From Chryseobacterium sp. YIM B08800 (GTDB lineage Bacteria > Bacteroidota > Bacteroidia > Flavobacteriales > Weeksellaceae), in contig NZ_JAPDKN010000049.1 of assembly GCF_026163565.1 (NCBI RefSeq), positions 1 to 32,481 on the forward strand: a DNA stretch of 32,481 nt, in the 5' to 3' direction. Position 1 is the first letter of the stretch. Every line of letters begins with the position of its first letter. A model generated the notes under the pieces. The model was given only the letters and a program-made list of their open reading frames with translations, made no database searches and had not been told where the DNA came from. The position numbers were made by a program, and so were the translations under genes. Positions 7,679 to 16,117 of the stretch are shown in pieces.

Positions 7679-7704
7679 AAAAACCTGCCTCGCAGCAGGT
7701 TTTT
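7679..7704 (+). terminator. Intrinsic terminator after the ATPase-PIN operon
   Basis: AAACCTGC (7681-7688) pairs with GCAGGTTT (7695-7702) around CTCGCA, followed by T residues and preceded by A residues, so it could work in both directions between the convergent genes. A near-identical hairpin lies at 8588-8615. Confidence 0.8.
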
Positions 7705-7734
7705 CCATACTTTCTAAGGTTTTTTGAAAATGAA

Positions 7735-7820
7735 TATTTCTGCGTTATACTTCGCTGCCGCGAGCTTCAAGCTCGTGCCATAAACTAAATTGAGTGAGTA
7801 CGAGCAAGATGCTCAATTCG
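7735..7820. repeat. Intergenic palindromic repeat
   Basis: CGAGCT (7758-7763) and AGCTCG (7767-7772) form a short inverted repeat, followed by a second one, GAGCA-AGA-TGCTC, around 7803-7815 that runs into the 3' end of the DUF6624-like gene. From memory, similar GAGCTTCAAGCTCG stretches are scattered through Chryseobacterium genomes. The function is unknown. Confidence 0.45.
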
Positions 7821-8403
7821 GACTGAACTGAATATTGAAATTCTTTAAATAATCCTCTATTGGTTCCAATCCCATTTCTTTTCTTCTTTCGTTTACAGTT
7901 TCAGGATTTTCTAATTTATACAATTTACCATTTTCTATTTGTGAACCATATATTTGGGGGTTTCCTTCGTCCATTAACATCCTATCTTTCATCAATGCGT
8001 ATTGTTGTTTAGATAAGTCTCCATTTTCAACCGCTTTCTCTATGTGTGGAAAATATTTTTTTCTGATTTCTTTAGTACTATGTTGCAGTCCCAACCAGAT
8101 TGCATCCATTTGTCTTTGATCCACCTCCTTTAATGTTGGCATACCACACTTTTCAATAATGCTAATCACTAATTCTTGATTCCTATGATCTTCTTTAGCA
8201 TATTTGATGGGTTCATTTGATTTTCTAATCCTTTGGTCACTTTCTAAAACTTCGCTCAGGATTTGACGTTTCTTGCTACAATCGACTTCAATAATATCTA
8301 CTGAACCTACATAGACAAATTTATCCCTATTCATATAAAGGAATATTGATATAATTAAAACAATAGCGGTTAATATGCTAAATACTATTTTTTTTATTTT
8401 CAT
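7813..8403 (-). CDS. DUF6624-like protein with N-terminal membrane anchor
   Basis: About 196 residues from the ATG at 8403 (MKIKKIVFSILTAIV); an upstream ATG at 8442 would add 13 residues ahead of the anchor and is less likely. One hydrophobic segment at residues 5-23 anchors it, with the rest probably outside the membrane. The body carries features I recall from DUF6624: QELVISIIEKCGMPT, WLGLQHS, ALMKDRMLMDEGNPQIYGSQ and a C-terminal RRKEMGLEPIEDYL. Function is unknown. It stands alone between two near-identical terminator hairpins (7679-7704 and 8588-8615), each belonging to a neighbouring transcript. Confidence 0.75.
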   Translation of the reverse strand: MKIKKIVFSILTAIVLIISIFLYMNRDKFVYVGSVDIIEVDCSKKRQILSEVLESDQRIRKSNEPIKYAKEDHRNQELVISIIEKCGMPTLKEVDQRQMDAIWLGLQHSTKEIRKKYFPHIEKAVENGDLSKQQYALMKDRMLMDEGNPQIYGSQIENGKLYKLENPETVNERRKEMGLEPIEDYLKNFNIQFSPN

Positions 8404-8587
8404 TTCTATTTTTTGTGTCATATCCCAAAATAGGTTGACCATTTTTGGTTAAAAATCAATTGCTCCCAAAAGTAGGAATTATTTTTAAGTATCGGAATAA
8501 AGTATGGATAATTTTTTCCCGATCTCGCGGATTTGCAGTACGTGAGCAAGAATAAAGCACGGATTAAAGATCCGAGCTATCATAAAA
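8404..8587. other. Intergenic stretch with a short inverted repeat
   Basis: No gene is visible. CGGAT-TAAAG-ATCCG (about 8560-8574) is a perfect 5-bp inverted repeat, and the surrounding CTCGCGGATTTGCAG looks like a decayed copy of a Chryseobacterium-type intergenic repeat. The promoter of the DUF6624-like gene should lie in its left part, but I see no convincing TAnnTTTG there. Confidence 0.35.
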
Positions 8588-8615
8588 AGAAAAACCTGCT
8601 GTGAGGCAGGTTTTT
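8588..8615 (-). terminator. Intrinsic terminator for hutU
   Basis: AAAACCTGC (8591-8599) pairs perfectly with GCAGGTTTT (8606-8614) around TGTGAG. On the minus strand the stem is followed by TTTTTC and more T residues. It lies about 100 bases past the hutU stop at 8718. The intervening region holds no other gene. Confidence 0.75.
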
Positions 8616-8717
8616 CTTTTTCAATACAATAACTTCTCGATACGCTTTTTTCAAAAGCTACTCGAAGTGACGGATTGCTTTATCATTTTCAAATTAACTC
8701 ATTTTCAAATTCTAAAA

Positions 8718-10703
8718 TTAAAAAAGACTCTCATCTACAAAATTAGGCAACGTTACTTTCAGATTCGGTTCAACTTCCATCGCCCTTTTAATCGCGAAAA
8801 CAGCCCCTTCATTTCTTGCCCAGCTTCGTCGGGAAATTCCGTTGTTCACGTCCCAGAAAAGCATTGACTTTAATCTTCTGTCTGCATCATCGCTTCCATC
8901 CAATAACATTCCGAAACCACCGTTGATCACTTCGCCCCAACCAACGCCTCCTCCATTGTGGATGGAAACCCAGGTCGCCCCACGGAAACTGTCGCCAATC
9001 ACATTGTGAATCGCCATATCTGCCGTAAATCTCGAACCGTCATAAATATTGGAAGTCTCTCTGTACGGCGAATCTGTCCCCGAAACATCGTGATGATCTC
9101 TACCCAAAACTACCGCTCCGATCTCTCCGTTTTTAATAGCTTTGTTGAAGGCTTCTGCAATTTTCATTCTTCCTTCTGCATCGGCGTATAAAATTCTCGC
9201 CTGTGAACCCACCACCAGTTTATTTTCCTGTGCCCCTTTGATCCACTGGATATTATCTTTCATCTGTTGTTGGATTTCGCCTGGAGAATTTTTAATCATT
9301 TCCTCTAAAATCTGGCAGGCAATTTCGTCTGTTTTCTGTAGATCTTCCGGTTTTCCGCTGGTACAAACCCAACGGAACGGCCCGAAACCATAATCAAAAC
9401 ACATCGGCCCCATAATATCCTGAACGTAACTTGGATATTTGAACTCTCTTCCCAACGTAGGATTTTCAGACATTACATCGGCTCCGGCTCTTGAAGCTTC
9501 CAATAAGAAAGCATTTCCGTAATCGAAGAAATAGGTTCCTTTTTCTGTATGTTTATTGATCGCTACAGCGTGTCTTCTTAATGTTTCCTGAACTTTTTCT
9601 TTGAATAATTCAGGGTTTTCAGCCATCATCGTATTAGATTCCTCAAAACTTTGTCCAACAGGGTAATAACCTCCCGCCCAAGGATTATGAAGTGAAGTCT
9701 GATCTGAACCGATATCAATTCTTAGATTTTCCTTATCAAATTTTTCCCAAACTTCAACGATGTTTCCAAGATAAGTCAGAGAGACCACTTCTTGATTTTC
9801 CTGCGCTTTTCTCACTCTCGCAACTAATTCATCAAGATCTTCATGGATCTCATTCACCCATCCCTGATCATGACGAATCTTGGTGATCTTCGGATTCACT
9901 TCTGCGATCACGGTAACACAACCTGCAATATTTCCTGCTTTTGGCTGCGCTCCCGACATTCCGCCTAAACCAGAAGTAACGAACAATCCGCCTTTTGGCT
10001 CTTTATTTATTTTTCTGAAAGCATTTAAAACCGTAATTGTAGTTCCATGAACAATTCCCTGCGGACCGATGTACATATAAGATCCTGCTGTCATTTGTCC
10101 GTATTGCGTCACACCCAACGCATTGAATTTTTCCCAATCATCAGGTTTAGAGTAATTCGGAATCATCATTCCGTTGGTCACAACCACTCTCGGTGCGTCT
10201 TTGTGCGAAGGAAATAATCCCATCGGATGACCTGAATACATTGTCAAGGTTTGTTCGTCTGTCATTTCAGACAAATATTTCATCGTCAAAAGATACTGTG
10301 CCCAGTTGGAGAAAACAGCACCGTTTCCACCGTAAGTAATCAATTCGTGTGGATGTTGTGCTACAGCATAATCCAAGTTATTCTGAATCATCAACATAAT
10401 CGCTTTTGCCTGTTCAGATTTCCCCGGATATTCAGCAATATCTCTCGCTTTCATCTCATAATCCGGACGGAAACGGTACATATAAATTCTTCCGAACTCA
10501 TCGAGTTCTCTTTTAAATTCTTGAATTAATTCTGAATGAAACTTTGGTTCGAAATAACGCAAAGCGTTTTTCAGAGCGAGTTTTTTCTCTTCATCCGTTA
10601 AAATTTCTTTACGTTTCGGAGCGTGGTTGATATTCGTTTCGTATGGTTTTGGCTGAGGTAATTGATTAGGAATACCTTGTTGTATCTGTTCTTGGAAAGT
10701 CAT
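8718..10703 (-). CDS. hutU: Urocanate hydratase
   Basis: 661 residues. This cytoplasmic enzyme converts urocanate to 4-imidazolone-5-propionate with tightly bound NAD+, the second step of histidine degradation. YGGNGAVFSNW (124-134), SGHPMGLFP (158-165) and DYGFGPFRWVCTSG (437-450) are conserved; C447 in RWVCTSG corresponds to the conserved active-site cysteine. Glycine-rich SGLGGMSGAQ (244-253) fits the NAD site. The protein is longer than the roughly 555-residue proteobacterial enzyme, as in the long form found in Bacteroidota. No hutH, hutI or hutG is adjacent. A promoter with good -33/-7 boxes lies at 10753-10784. Confidence 0.97.
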   Translation of the reverse strand: MTFQEQIQQGIPNQLPQPKPYETNINHAPKRKEILTDEEKKLALKNALRYFEPKFHSELIQEFKRELDEFGRIYMYRFRPDYEMKARDIAEYPGKSEQAKAIMLMIQNNLDYAVAQHPHELITYGGNGAVFSNWAQYLLTMKYLSEMTDEQTLTMYSGHPMGLFPSHKDAPRVVVTNGMMIPNYSKPDDWEKFNALGVTQYGQMTAGSYMYIGPQGIVHGTTITVLNAFRKINKEPKGGLFVTSGLGGMSGAQPKAGNIAGCVTVIAEVNPKITKIRHDQGWVNEIHEDLDELVARVRKAQENQEVVSLTYLGNIVEVWEKFDKENLRIDIGSDQTSLHNPWAGGYYPVGQSFEESNTMMAENPELFKEKVQETLRRHAVAINKHTEKGTYFFDYGNAFLLEASRAGADVMSENPTLGREFKYPSYVQDIMGPMCFDYGFGPFRWVCTSGKPEDLQKTDEIACQILEEMIKNSPGEIQQQMKDNIQWIKGAQENKLVVGSQARILYADAEGRMKIAEAFNKAIKNGEIGAVVLGRDHHDVSGTDSPYRETSNIYDGSRFTADMAIHNVIGDSFRGATWVSIHNGGGVGWGEVINGGFGMLLDGSDDADRRLKSMLFWDVNNGISRRSWARNEGAVFAIKRAMEVEPNLKVTLPNFVDESLF

Positions 10704-10752
10704 TATATAGTTGATGGTTTTTTGTTGATCGTTGATTGTTTTTTTGTGGTTT

Positions 10753-10784
10753 TAAAGATATTCAAATTAGAAAACTCGTGCAAA
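10753..10784 (-). promoter_or_regulatory. Promoter of hutU
   Basis: On the minus strand, TTTG (10781-10784) and TATCTTTA (10753-10760) are separated by exactly 20 bases, close to the Bacteroidota -33/-7 consensus with one mismatch in the last base of the -7 box. The leader of about 45 bases contains short direct repeats of ATCAAC, whose role is unknown. Confidence 0.6.
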
Positions 10785-10815
10785 TCAAATGAGAAAATAT
10801 GTAGAGCGACGGGAA

Positions 10816-10870
10816 TTACCCTCCTTTGGAGGGGTGGCGAAAATTCGGAAGAATTTTTGACGGGGTGGTT
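10816..10870 (+). repeat. Two-hairpin repeat, copy A
   Basis: Hairpin 1 is CCCTCC-TTT-GGAGGG (10819-10833). Hairpin 2 is GAAAATTC-GGAA-GAATTTTT (10839-10858), and the element ends in GACGGGGTGG (10859-10868). GGGGTGG occurs on both sides of hairpin 2. It is inverted relative to copy B, from which it is separated by about 40 A+T-rich bases. Confidence 0.8.
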
Positions 10871-10911
10871 TCTAACAGCATATTTTTAGAAAAATTATTG
10901 CTTGGCTATAT

Positions 10912-10969
10912 TACCACCCCGTCTTAATTTTCGAAGAAAATTAATCCACCCCTCCAAAGGAGGGGAATA
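10912..10969 (-). repeat. Two-hairpin repeat, copy B
   Basis: Same architecture as copy A on the opposite strand: CCACCCCGTC, then hairpin 2 TTAATTTTC-GAA-GAAAATTAA (10924-10944, perfect), then hairpin 1 CCCCTCC-AAA-GGAGGGG (10949-10965). It abuts the stop of the DUF559 gene (10972) and could also act as its terminator. Confidence 0.8.
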
Positions 10970-10971
10970 AT

Positions 10972-11391
10972 TTAGAACCGAAAATTTTCAATAATAAATT
11001 CTTCAAGGTCTTTCATTACAACAGACAAGTTATTTTTCACATCAAAATCTGTAGTTCTGAAAACTTTTAAACCTAAAGATTCAAGATATTTTTGTCTTAC
11101 TTCATCATAAATTATTTTGGTATTATGGCTCCAACCATCAATTTCAATGGCTAATCCTAGATTTTTCACATAAAAATCTACAATATAGTTTCCAATAATT
11201 CTTTGACGGTCAAAATCTATATTGTGAAATGTTTTTGCCCGAACTTTTTTCCAAAAAACTACTTCGCTTAGAATTCTGGCTTTTCGTTTTCCTGATAAGA
11301 GTTTATTTAAATTAGGATTATAAGGAAGATTTTCTACGAAATTCCTGCGGATGAAAACTCCATGGATTTCTGTTAAAATTTCATTCATCAT
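10972..11391 (-). CDS. DUF559 / Vsr-like endonuclease-domain protein
   Basis: 139 residues. The core FDRQRIIGNYIVDFYVKNLG then AIEIDGWSH is the DUF559 signature, part of the PD-(D/E)XK nuclease superfamily that includes very-short-patch repair enzymes. E43, D72 in IVDFY, and E83/D85 in EIDG are the likely metal-binding residues, with H89 nearby. The C-terminal LGLKVFRTTDFDVKNN completes the fold. Such proteins are widespread in Bacteroidota and their cellular role is, to my knowledge, unsettled. The gene stands alone among three copies of a structured repeat: copy B touches its stop, copy C lies about 70 bases before its start, and copy A is just beyond B. That setting suggests, but does not prove, that the nuclease acts on or spreads the repeats. 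Confidence 0.85.
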   Translation of the reverse strand: MMNEILTEIHGVFIRRNFVENLPYNPNLNKLLSGKRKARILSEVVFWKKVRAKTFHNIDFDRQRIIGNYIVDFYVKNLGLAIEIDGWSHNTKIIYDEVRQKYLESLGLKVFRTTDFDVKNNLSVVMKDLEEFIIENFRF

Positions 11392-11460
11392 TTTTGTGTT
11401 TATGAAAAGATAGTAATATTTTTTAATTGTGTGAAATATAGAAAAAGAGGTATTTTTTTA

Positions 11461-11513
11461 ACCACCTCGTCTCAATTTTCTTTGAAAATTGATCCACCCC
11501 TCCTTTGGAGGGG
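11461..11513 (-). repeat. Two-hairpin repeat, copy C
   Basis: ACCACCTCGTC, hairpin 2 TCAATTTTC-TTT-GAAAATTGA (11472-11492, perfect), then hairpin 1 CCCCTCC-TTT-GGAGGGG (11497-11513). Same orientation as copy B. Compared with B, the outermost hairpin-2 base pairs differ but pairing is kept, and the hairpin-1 loop is inverted (TTT against AAA). Confidence 0.8.
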
Positions 11514-11558
11514 AATTTAATACCTTGAAAACAAAATGATTTATATTTTAAATACAAC

Positions 11559-11588
11559 AAAAACCTCACTGAAATTCAGCGAGGTTTT
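11559..11588 (-). terminator. Intrinsic terminator for the type IX-secreted protein gene
   Basis: On the minus strand AAAACCTCGCTGAA pairs with TTTCAGTGAGGTTTT with one G-T pair, followed by TTG. It begins about 20 bases after the stop at 11611. Nothing else is seen between it and copy C of the two-hairpin repeat. Confidence 0.8.
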
Positions 11589-11610
11589 ATCGTTTTAATT
11601 ATTTTTAAAA

Positions 11611-14600
11611 TTAATTATTATTCTTCACTAAAACCCATCCCGTAAATGTTCTTCCATCCGGAAGAGTGATTACATACCAATAACTTGAAGTTGGTATTGG
11701 TCTTCCGGCAATCGTTCCGTCCCAAATAATCTGGGTATTGGTGTTTTGTTCGAAAATTAAATACTGATAACGGTCAAATACTTTTACGTTGGTCATTTTA
11801 TTTCCGAAAACATGTAGATTTCTAACAATCCATTTGTCATTAAAGCCATCTCCATTTGGTGTAATTGTATTTTTAATGTCTAAAATAACACCATCCTGTT
11901 TTACAATACATTTTCCTTCAACATATTTCACATAGAATGTTGTAATTCCTGTCGGTAGATTATAGAAAACATTCGTTTCCTGCCAATTAATACCGTCAAT
12001 TGAATAGAGAATCGGCTGTGAACCAATAGCAATTATGGTATAGGTATTACCACTCGCAATCATATTCTGAATAACCGGAACATCGTAATATTTTGCTTCA
12101 AAAGTGGTTGTGTAAGAACATCCATTGTCTGAAATCACCGTTACGGTATAGGTTCCTACCATTCCAGCATTAACGAGAGTATCTGTAGTCGAAACTATTT
12201 GCCCCGCAGGATTTGTCCAGACATAACTTATAATGGTATGGTCTTTTACGTCTAAAGTATAGCTAAATGTAGCATCCGGACAGAAATATTGGGTAGGAAT
12301 TTCAAAAAACGGAACTTTTTTAAGAGAAATTTTAATGGTTGCTATCTCAGGACATAATCCGGGAACGCTCACTTTTATATAAACTATATCTGATCCTAAA
12401 TTTTGATTAAAAGAATAATTCGCAGGATTCGAAATCGCATTTGTTCCTGAATTTAAATCAGCTAAAGATGTATAATATGTAAACGTAACATTACTGCCTG
12501 TGAAAATCTGTGATTCATATTGGGTAAGATTTACATTTTCAATTCCGTCATTTAAGGTATCGCAGACATTGTTCAAAAGGAATGGCCCTGAATTTTGAAG
12601 TACCACCTTTGTTCCAATAATAAAATTAATCGTTGAGATATCATCACACCCAGGAATATTCATCACTTTTACCCAGATCTGCTGTGGAAAAGGGTTTGCC
12701 GTAAAGCTTTGTGGATTTGTAATTGGATTCGTTCCGTTTTGTGCATCACTTTGGGTGAGATAAAAAGTGAAAGTATTAATTGTATTCGGAATATCTACAT
12801 AAAGATTGGTATAATTCATCAGATTGACCTCATAAACTCCATCAAGATTATCATCACAAACTGTTATGGTTGAATTAATTGCTTTTGGAGGAAAATATGT
12901 ATTCAATTCAATCGGCGCAACTGAAAAACAACCGTTCGTTTTCGATTGAAATCTAGCCCAAACCTGCACCGTAGAAACTGTTGTTACAATACTGTTCCCG
13001 ATCTGGGTGGAAGGAACTCCTGCATTAGCTTCTGCTAAAGTATTGTAATAAGTAATCGTCATATCAGAAATCGGATATGTATTCTGAGAAGGTAAAAACA
13101 TCTGTGAAATGGCATCATTTAGCTGAAAAGTTTCATTCAGATTAAAATCTTCGTCACAAGTATTTAAAACCGCATTTTTTAATACAATTACCGGTAAAAA
13201 GGTCATCTGAATATTTAATTGTGATGCAGAAAAACATTCATTATTATTAAATTTCACTTTCACATACACCGTTGCACTTCCCTGAACAGGAAATTGTCCA
13301 GGATTATTAATTAGCCCTGAAAAAGTGTGTGTCGCAGAATTATATGAGGTATAATAAGTAAATGTGACATTCGAACCACTATAAATTTGAGGCTGAGCCA
13401 GCAAAAGATTATACAGTTCTACCCCATCATTATTGTTATCGCAAATATTAGTAAGATTAATATTGACAACAGCATTCACAGCCGGAGTTGATACCAAACT
13501 AATGGTAACCGGATAGATCTGAGTACAATTGTAAGAATTAATTTTCACAAAAACCTGTCTTGTACCAACAACATTTACACTGGTTATAGGATTAGTACCA
13601 TTTTGAGCATCAATTTGTGTAAGATAGAAAGTTGTAGTTGCATTTTGATTTCCGATAATTGCATTAGAAAATTGAGCAAGCGGAACAACTTCTGTATTAT
13701 CATTATTAAAATCACAAACACTAAAATTGGAATTTACAATCACCGGATGAACCAAATGTACATTAATCGTTCTAATTGTATAACACGTTTCGCTTTGCTC
13801 AAACCGGACGTAAAAGGTTTTGCTTACAAAGTTTCCGTTTTCTGTAATTGTTTGAGTGGGTGAAATAGGGCTTACTCCGTCTAATGCAGCTAAATAATTG
13901 TCATAAAATTCTGTAATTGGTACTGTTGGTGGTGCAACAAGCATATTTGCAGAAAGAGTCTGAAGATTCACAGTAATATCATCGGTACCATTGAAGCAGA
14001 TATATTCATTTTTATTATTAACCAAAATCTTGGTAAATATGATATTTAAATTAACAGTAACCACTGCAAAACATCCTCCCGGAATCTGAACCCTGATGTA
14101 AACTGTGTACTGCCCTTCTTTAATCGTTCCTATTGTAGTTCCGGAATTATTATACGCTTCTGCAAAAGTCTGATAAACCGTAAAAACAGCTCCCGGTTGT
14201 GTCGTAATTAGAGGGCCAATGTTTAATGCAAAATCAAAAGGTTCATTATCATCTGCATTAATATCACACATCGTATACGAAAAATTAATCGGTGAATTGG
14301 CATTCACTCCCGGTTGGAAACTGAAATTCACAGGTCCAAGAACATAAGTACATGTCGCATCCTGTAATCTTACCCAAACTTTCGTGTTTGTTGTAATATT
14401 TGCCGTCGTTACAGCATTTGTGTTATTTTGAGCATCAGACTGAGACAAATAATATGAAAATCCCGATGTTCCCGCAGGAAAAAGCAGATTGTTTAAGAAA
14501 CTTAAATCATAGTTCTGTTCGATTCCATCATTGTTGGTATCACAAAGTAAAATGCTATCAGTCAAAAGATTTTTGGTAAGAAAATTCAAGGTAAGAACCG

Positions 14601-15810
14601 CTACTCTGAAACATCCGGGAACATTGGGGTTTTGAATTCTTACATATAAAACCTTATTAGAATTGAGCAGATAACTCGTAGAAATACTGTTCTGATTATT
14701 CTGCGCATCAGCTAAAGACTGATGAAAAGTAAAATTAAAACTCGCCGGATTTTGTGAAGTTACATTAGGTTTAAAATCATTCAGATTAAGCTGAATTGGT
14801 GCATTTCCACAAAAATTTTGGGTATAATTTCTTGAAATCGGATAAGATGGATCAAAATCAAGAATAAAATCATCAGTCAGCGTGAGATTGCTATTTCCAC
14901 AAATATTAAAAACAACATTGGCGGTATAAACCTCATTCTGCGTAGGACACAAAGTAGCCTGAATTCCTGAAGCTACAGTTTGTCCTGCTGAATTAGTCCA
15001 CGTCACCGTTGGCTGAATCGTGCTTCCATTAGGAGTAAACCTCCATGCTTCCTGCAAAGCCTGCCAATTTCCGGTATTTCTTGAAGCCGGAGAATATCCT
15101 AAAGTTCCTGTATCATTTATAATTCCGATCAAAGCATTTTCAAACTTTCTGGTTGGGCACGGCGTGAGTTTTTTATCTACAAAAACTTCTACAATATTTG
15201 TTGTTTCATGCAAAACAATTTGTGACGAAGACCGATCGGTACAACCGGCAACTCTTCCGTCATAATAACTGATTACAAATTTGCGGTAAGGCGCAGTTCC
15301 TATTGTAGAATAGTAAATTTCAGAAGCGTCTGAGGCAGAAAAAACCATATCGTGGTACACTCCAAAAATAGAATTCTTAGGTAAACTCTGATTTGGATTT
15401 TGCCAAAGAACATTGGGATAATTGATATTTCCCTGCTGATTCAAATCAAAAGTGACCATTCCGTTTGAACCGATCACAACAGATTCAAAATATTGATTAA
15501 AAAAACAAAATTTAAATGGTAAATCTACTTTTGGCGTAAATAAATCATCAAAATTAGCATTCAGCGCCGTTCCTTGGTTCAGTGGAATTGACGGATCGTA
15601 CGTTCCCTGAGTAAGTTGGTACGTTGTAGCTTGTTTCAGCTCTGGGTATTCTACATGAAGCGGAATACAACCATTAGCATCGAGATCATTTGTACATGTT
15701 ACATGAAAATTCTCATTTCCCAGAGCGTCTTTCACCTTCACACTTATGGGAATTTGGGAATAAGCACAACAACTGACAAACAACAAGAAAGTTTGTAAAT
15801 ATTTTGTCAT
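11611..15810 (-). CDS. Large secreted protein with type B type IX secretion C-terminal domain
   Basis: 1399 residues. Residues 1-18 form a signal peptide (MTKYLQTFLLFVSCCAYS). Residues about 95-260 form a globular domain (FCFFNQYFESVVIGSNGMVTF) common in flavobacterial surface proteins. From about 420 to 1200 there are roughly 80-130-residue repeats, each with a Cys-Asp, Asp-rich motif such as CDTNNDGIE, CDINADDNE, CDFNNDNTE, CDNNNDGVE, CDDNLDGVY and CDTLNDGIE, and often a segment like YLTQSDAQNGTNPIT; the Asp-rich motifs may bind calcium. The last 85 or so residues start at ITPNGDGFNDKW and contain VKVFDRYQYLIFE and a final TFTGWVLVK, the type B sorting domain that directs export by the type IX system and surface attachment. 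It is likely an adhesin, but its target is unknown. Confidence 0.92.
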   Translation of the reverse strand: MTKYLQTFLLFVSCCAYSQIPISVKVKDALGNENFHVTCTNDLDANGCIPLHVEYPELKQATTYQLTQGTYDPSIPLNQGTALNANFDDLFTPKVDLPFKFCFFNQYFESVVIGSNGMVTFDLNQQGNINYPNVLWQNPNQSLPKNSIFGVYHDMVFSASDASEIYYSTIGTAPYRKFVISYYDGRVAGCTDRSSSQIVLHETTNIVEVFVDKKLTPCPTRKFENALIGIINDTGTLGYSPASRNTGNWQALQEAWRFTPNGSTIQPTVTWTNSAGQTVASGIQATLCPTQNEVYTANVVFNICGNSNLTLTDDFILDFDPSYPISRNYTQNFCGNAPIQLNLNDFKPNVTSQNPASFNFTFHQSLADAQNNQNSISTSYLLNSNKVLYVRIQNPNVPGCFRVAVLTLNFLTKNLLTDSILLCDTNNDGIEQNYDLSFLNNLLFPAGTSGFSYYLSQSDAQNNTNAVTTANITTNTKVWVRLQDATCTYVLGPVNFSFQPGVNANSPINFSYTMCDINADDNEPFDFALNIGPLITTQPGAVFTVYQTFAEAYNNSGTTIGTIKEGQYTVYIRVQIPGGCFAVVTVNLNIIFTKILVNNKNEYICFNGTDDITVNLQTLSANMLVAPPTVPITEFYDNYLAALDGVSPISPTQTITENGNFVSKTFYVRFEQSETCYTIRTINVHLVHPVIVNSNFSVCDFNNDNTEVVPLAQFSNAIIGNQNATTTFYLTQIDAQNGTNPITSVNVVGTRQVFVKINSYNCTQIYPVTISLVSTPAVNAVVNINLTNICDNNNDGVELYNLLLAQPQIYSGSNVTFTYYTSYNSATHTFSGLINNPGQFPVQGSATVYVKVKFNNNECFSASQLNIQMTFLPVIVLKNAVLNTCDEDFNLNETFQLNDAISQMFLPSQNTYPISDMTITYYNTLAEANAGVPSTQIGNSIVTTVSTVQVWARFQSKTNGCFSVAPIELNTYFPPKAINSTITVCDDNLDGVYEVNLMNYTNLYVDIPNTINTFTFYLTQSDAQNGTNPITNPQSFTANPFPQQIWVKVMNIPGCDDISTINFIIGTKVVLQNSGPFLLNNVCDTLNDGIENVNLTQYESQIFTGSNVTFTYYTSLADLNSGTNAISNPANYSFNQNLGSDIVYIKVSVPGLCPEIATIKISLKKVPFFEIPTQYFCPDATFSYTLDVKDHTIISYVWTNPAGQIVSTTDTLVNAGMVGTYTVTVISDNGCSYTTTFEAKYYDVPVIQNMIASGNTYTIIAIGSQPILYSIDGINWQETNVFYNLPTGITTFYVKYVEGKCIVKQDGVILDIKNTITPNGDGFNDKWIVRNLHVFGNKMTNVKVFDRYQYLIFEQNTNTQIIWDGTIAGRPIPTSSYWYVITLPDGRTFTGWVLVKNNN

Positions 15811-16057
15811 GTAAATTTGGTGTAAATAAAATTATTAATTAATCAAAAACAAATTACTAATAAATATATTTTAAAAATAATACTTTTTAATTAATAAATA
15901 CACAATCATAATAAATTATTAATGATTGTTAATATTTTATTAAAATCACAACAAAAATAAAGCCACAGACAATTTTTCTCAATCAAATTCTAATGTACGG
16001 CACTTAACTTATTTTAAATCAAATAGATTTAAAATTTTCATTAATAATTACAAATAC
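15811..16057. other. A+T-rich intergenic stretch with one perfect hairpin
   Basis: TTTTAAATC (16012-16020) pairs perfectly with GATTTAAAA (16026-16034). Otherwise no gene, promoter box or repeat is convincing. The right part is the 5' side of the large secreted-protein gene's upstream region. Confidence 0.4.
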
Positions 16058-16092
16058 AAAAAAAATGATAACCAATTGATTGATTATCATTT
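16058..16092 (-). terminator. Intrinsic terminator for the holin-like gene
   Basis: AAATGATAA (16063-16071) pairs perfectly with TTATCATTT (16084-16092). On the minus strand the stem runs into eight T residues. It starts 26 bases after the stop at 16118. Confidence 0.85.
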
Positions 16093-16117
16093 ATAAATAT
16101 TTTAATTTTAAATAAAT

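Noticed and set aside
8958..10529. Several plus-strand open frames of 64-92 codons across hutU
   Set aside because: They are antisense shadows of the strongly conserved hutU reading frame and have Cys/Phe/Ser-rich translations typical of shadows.
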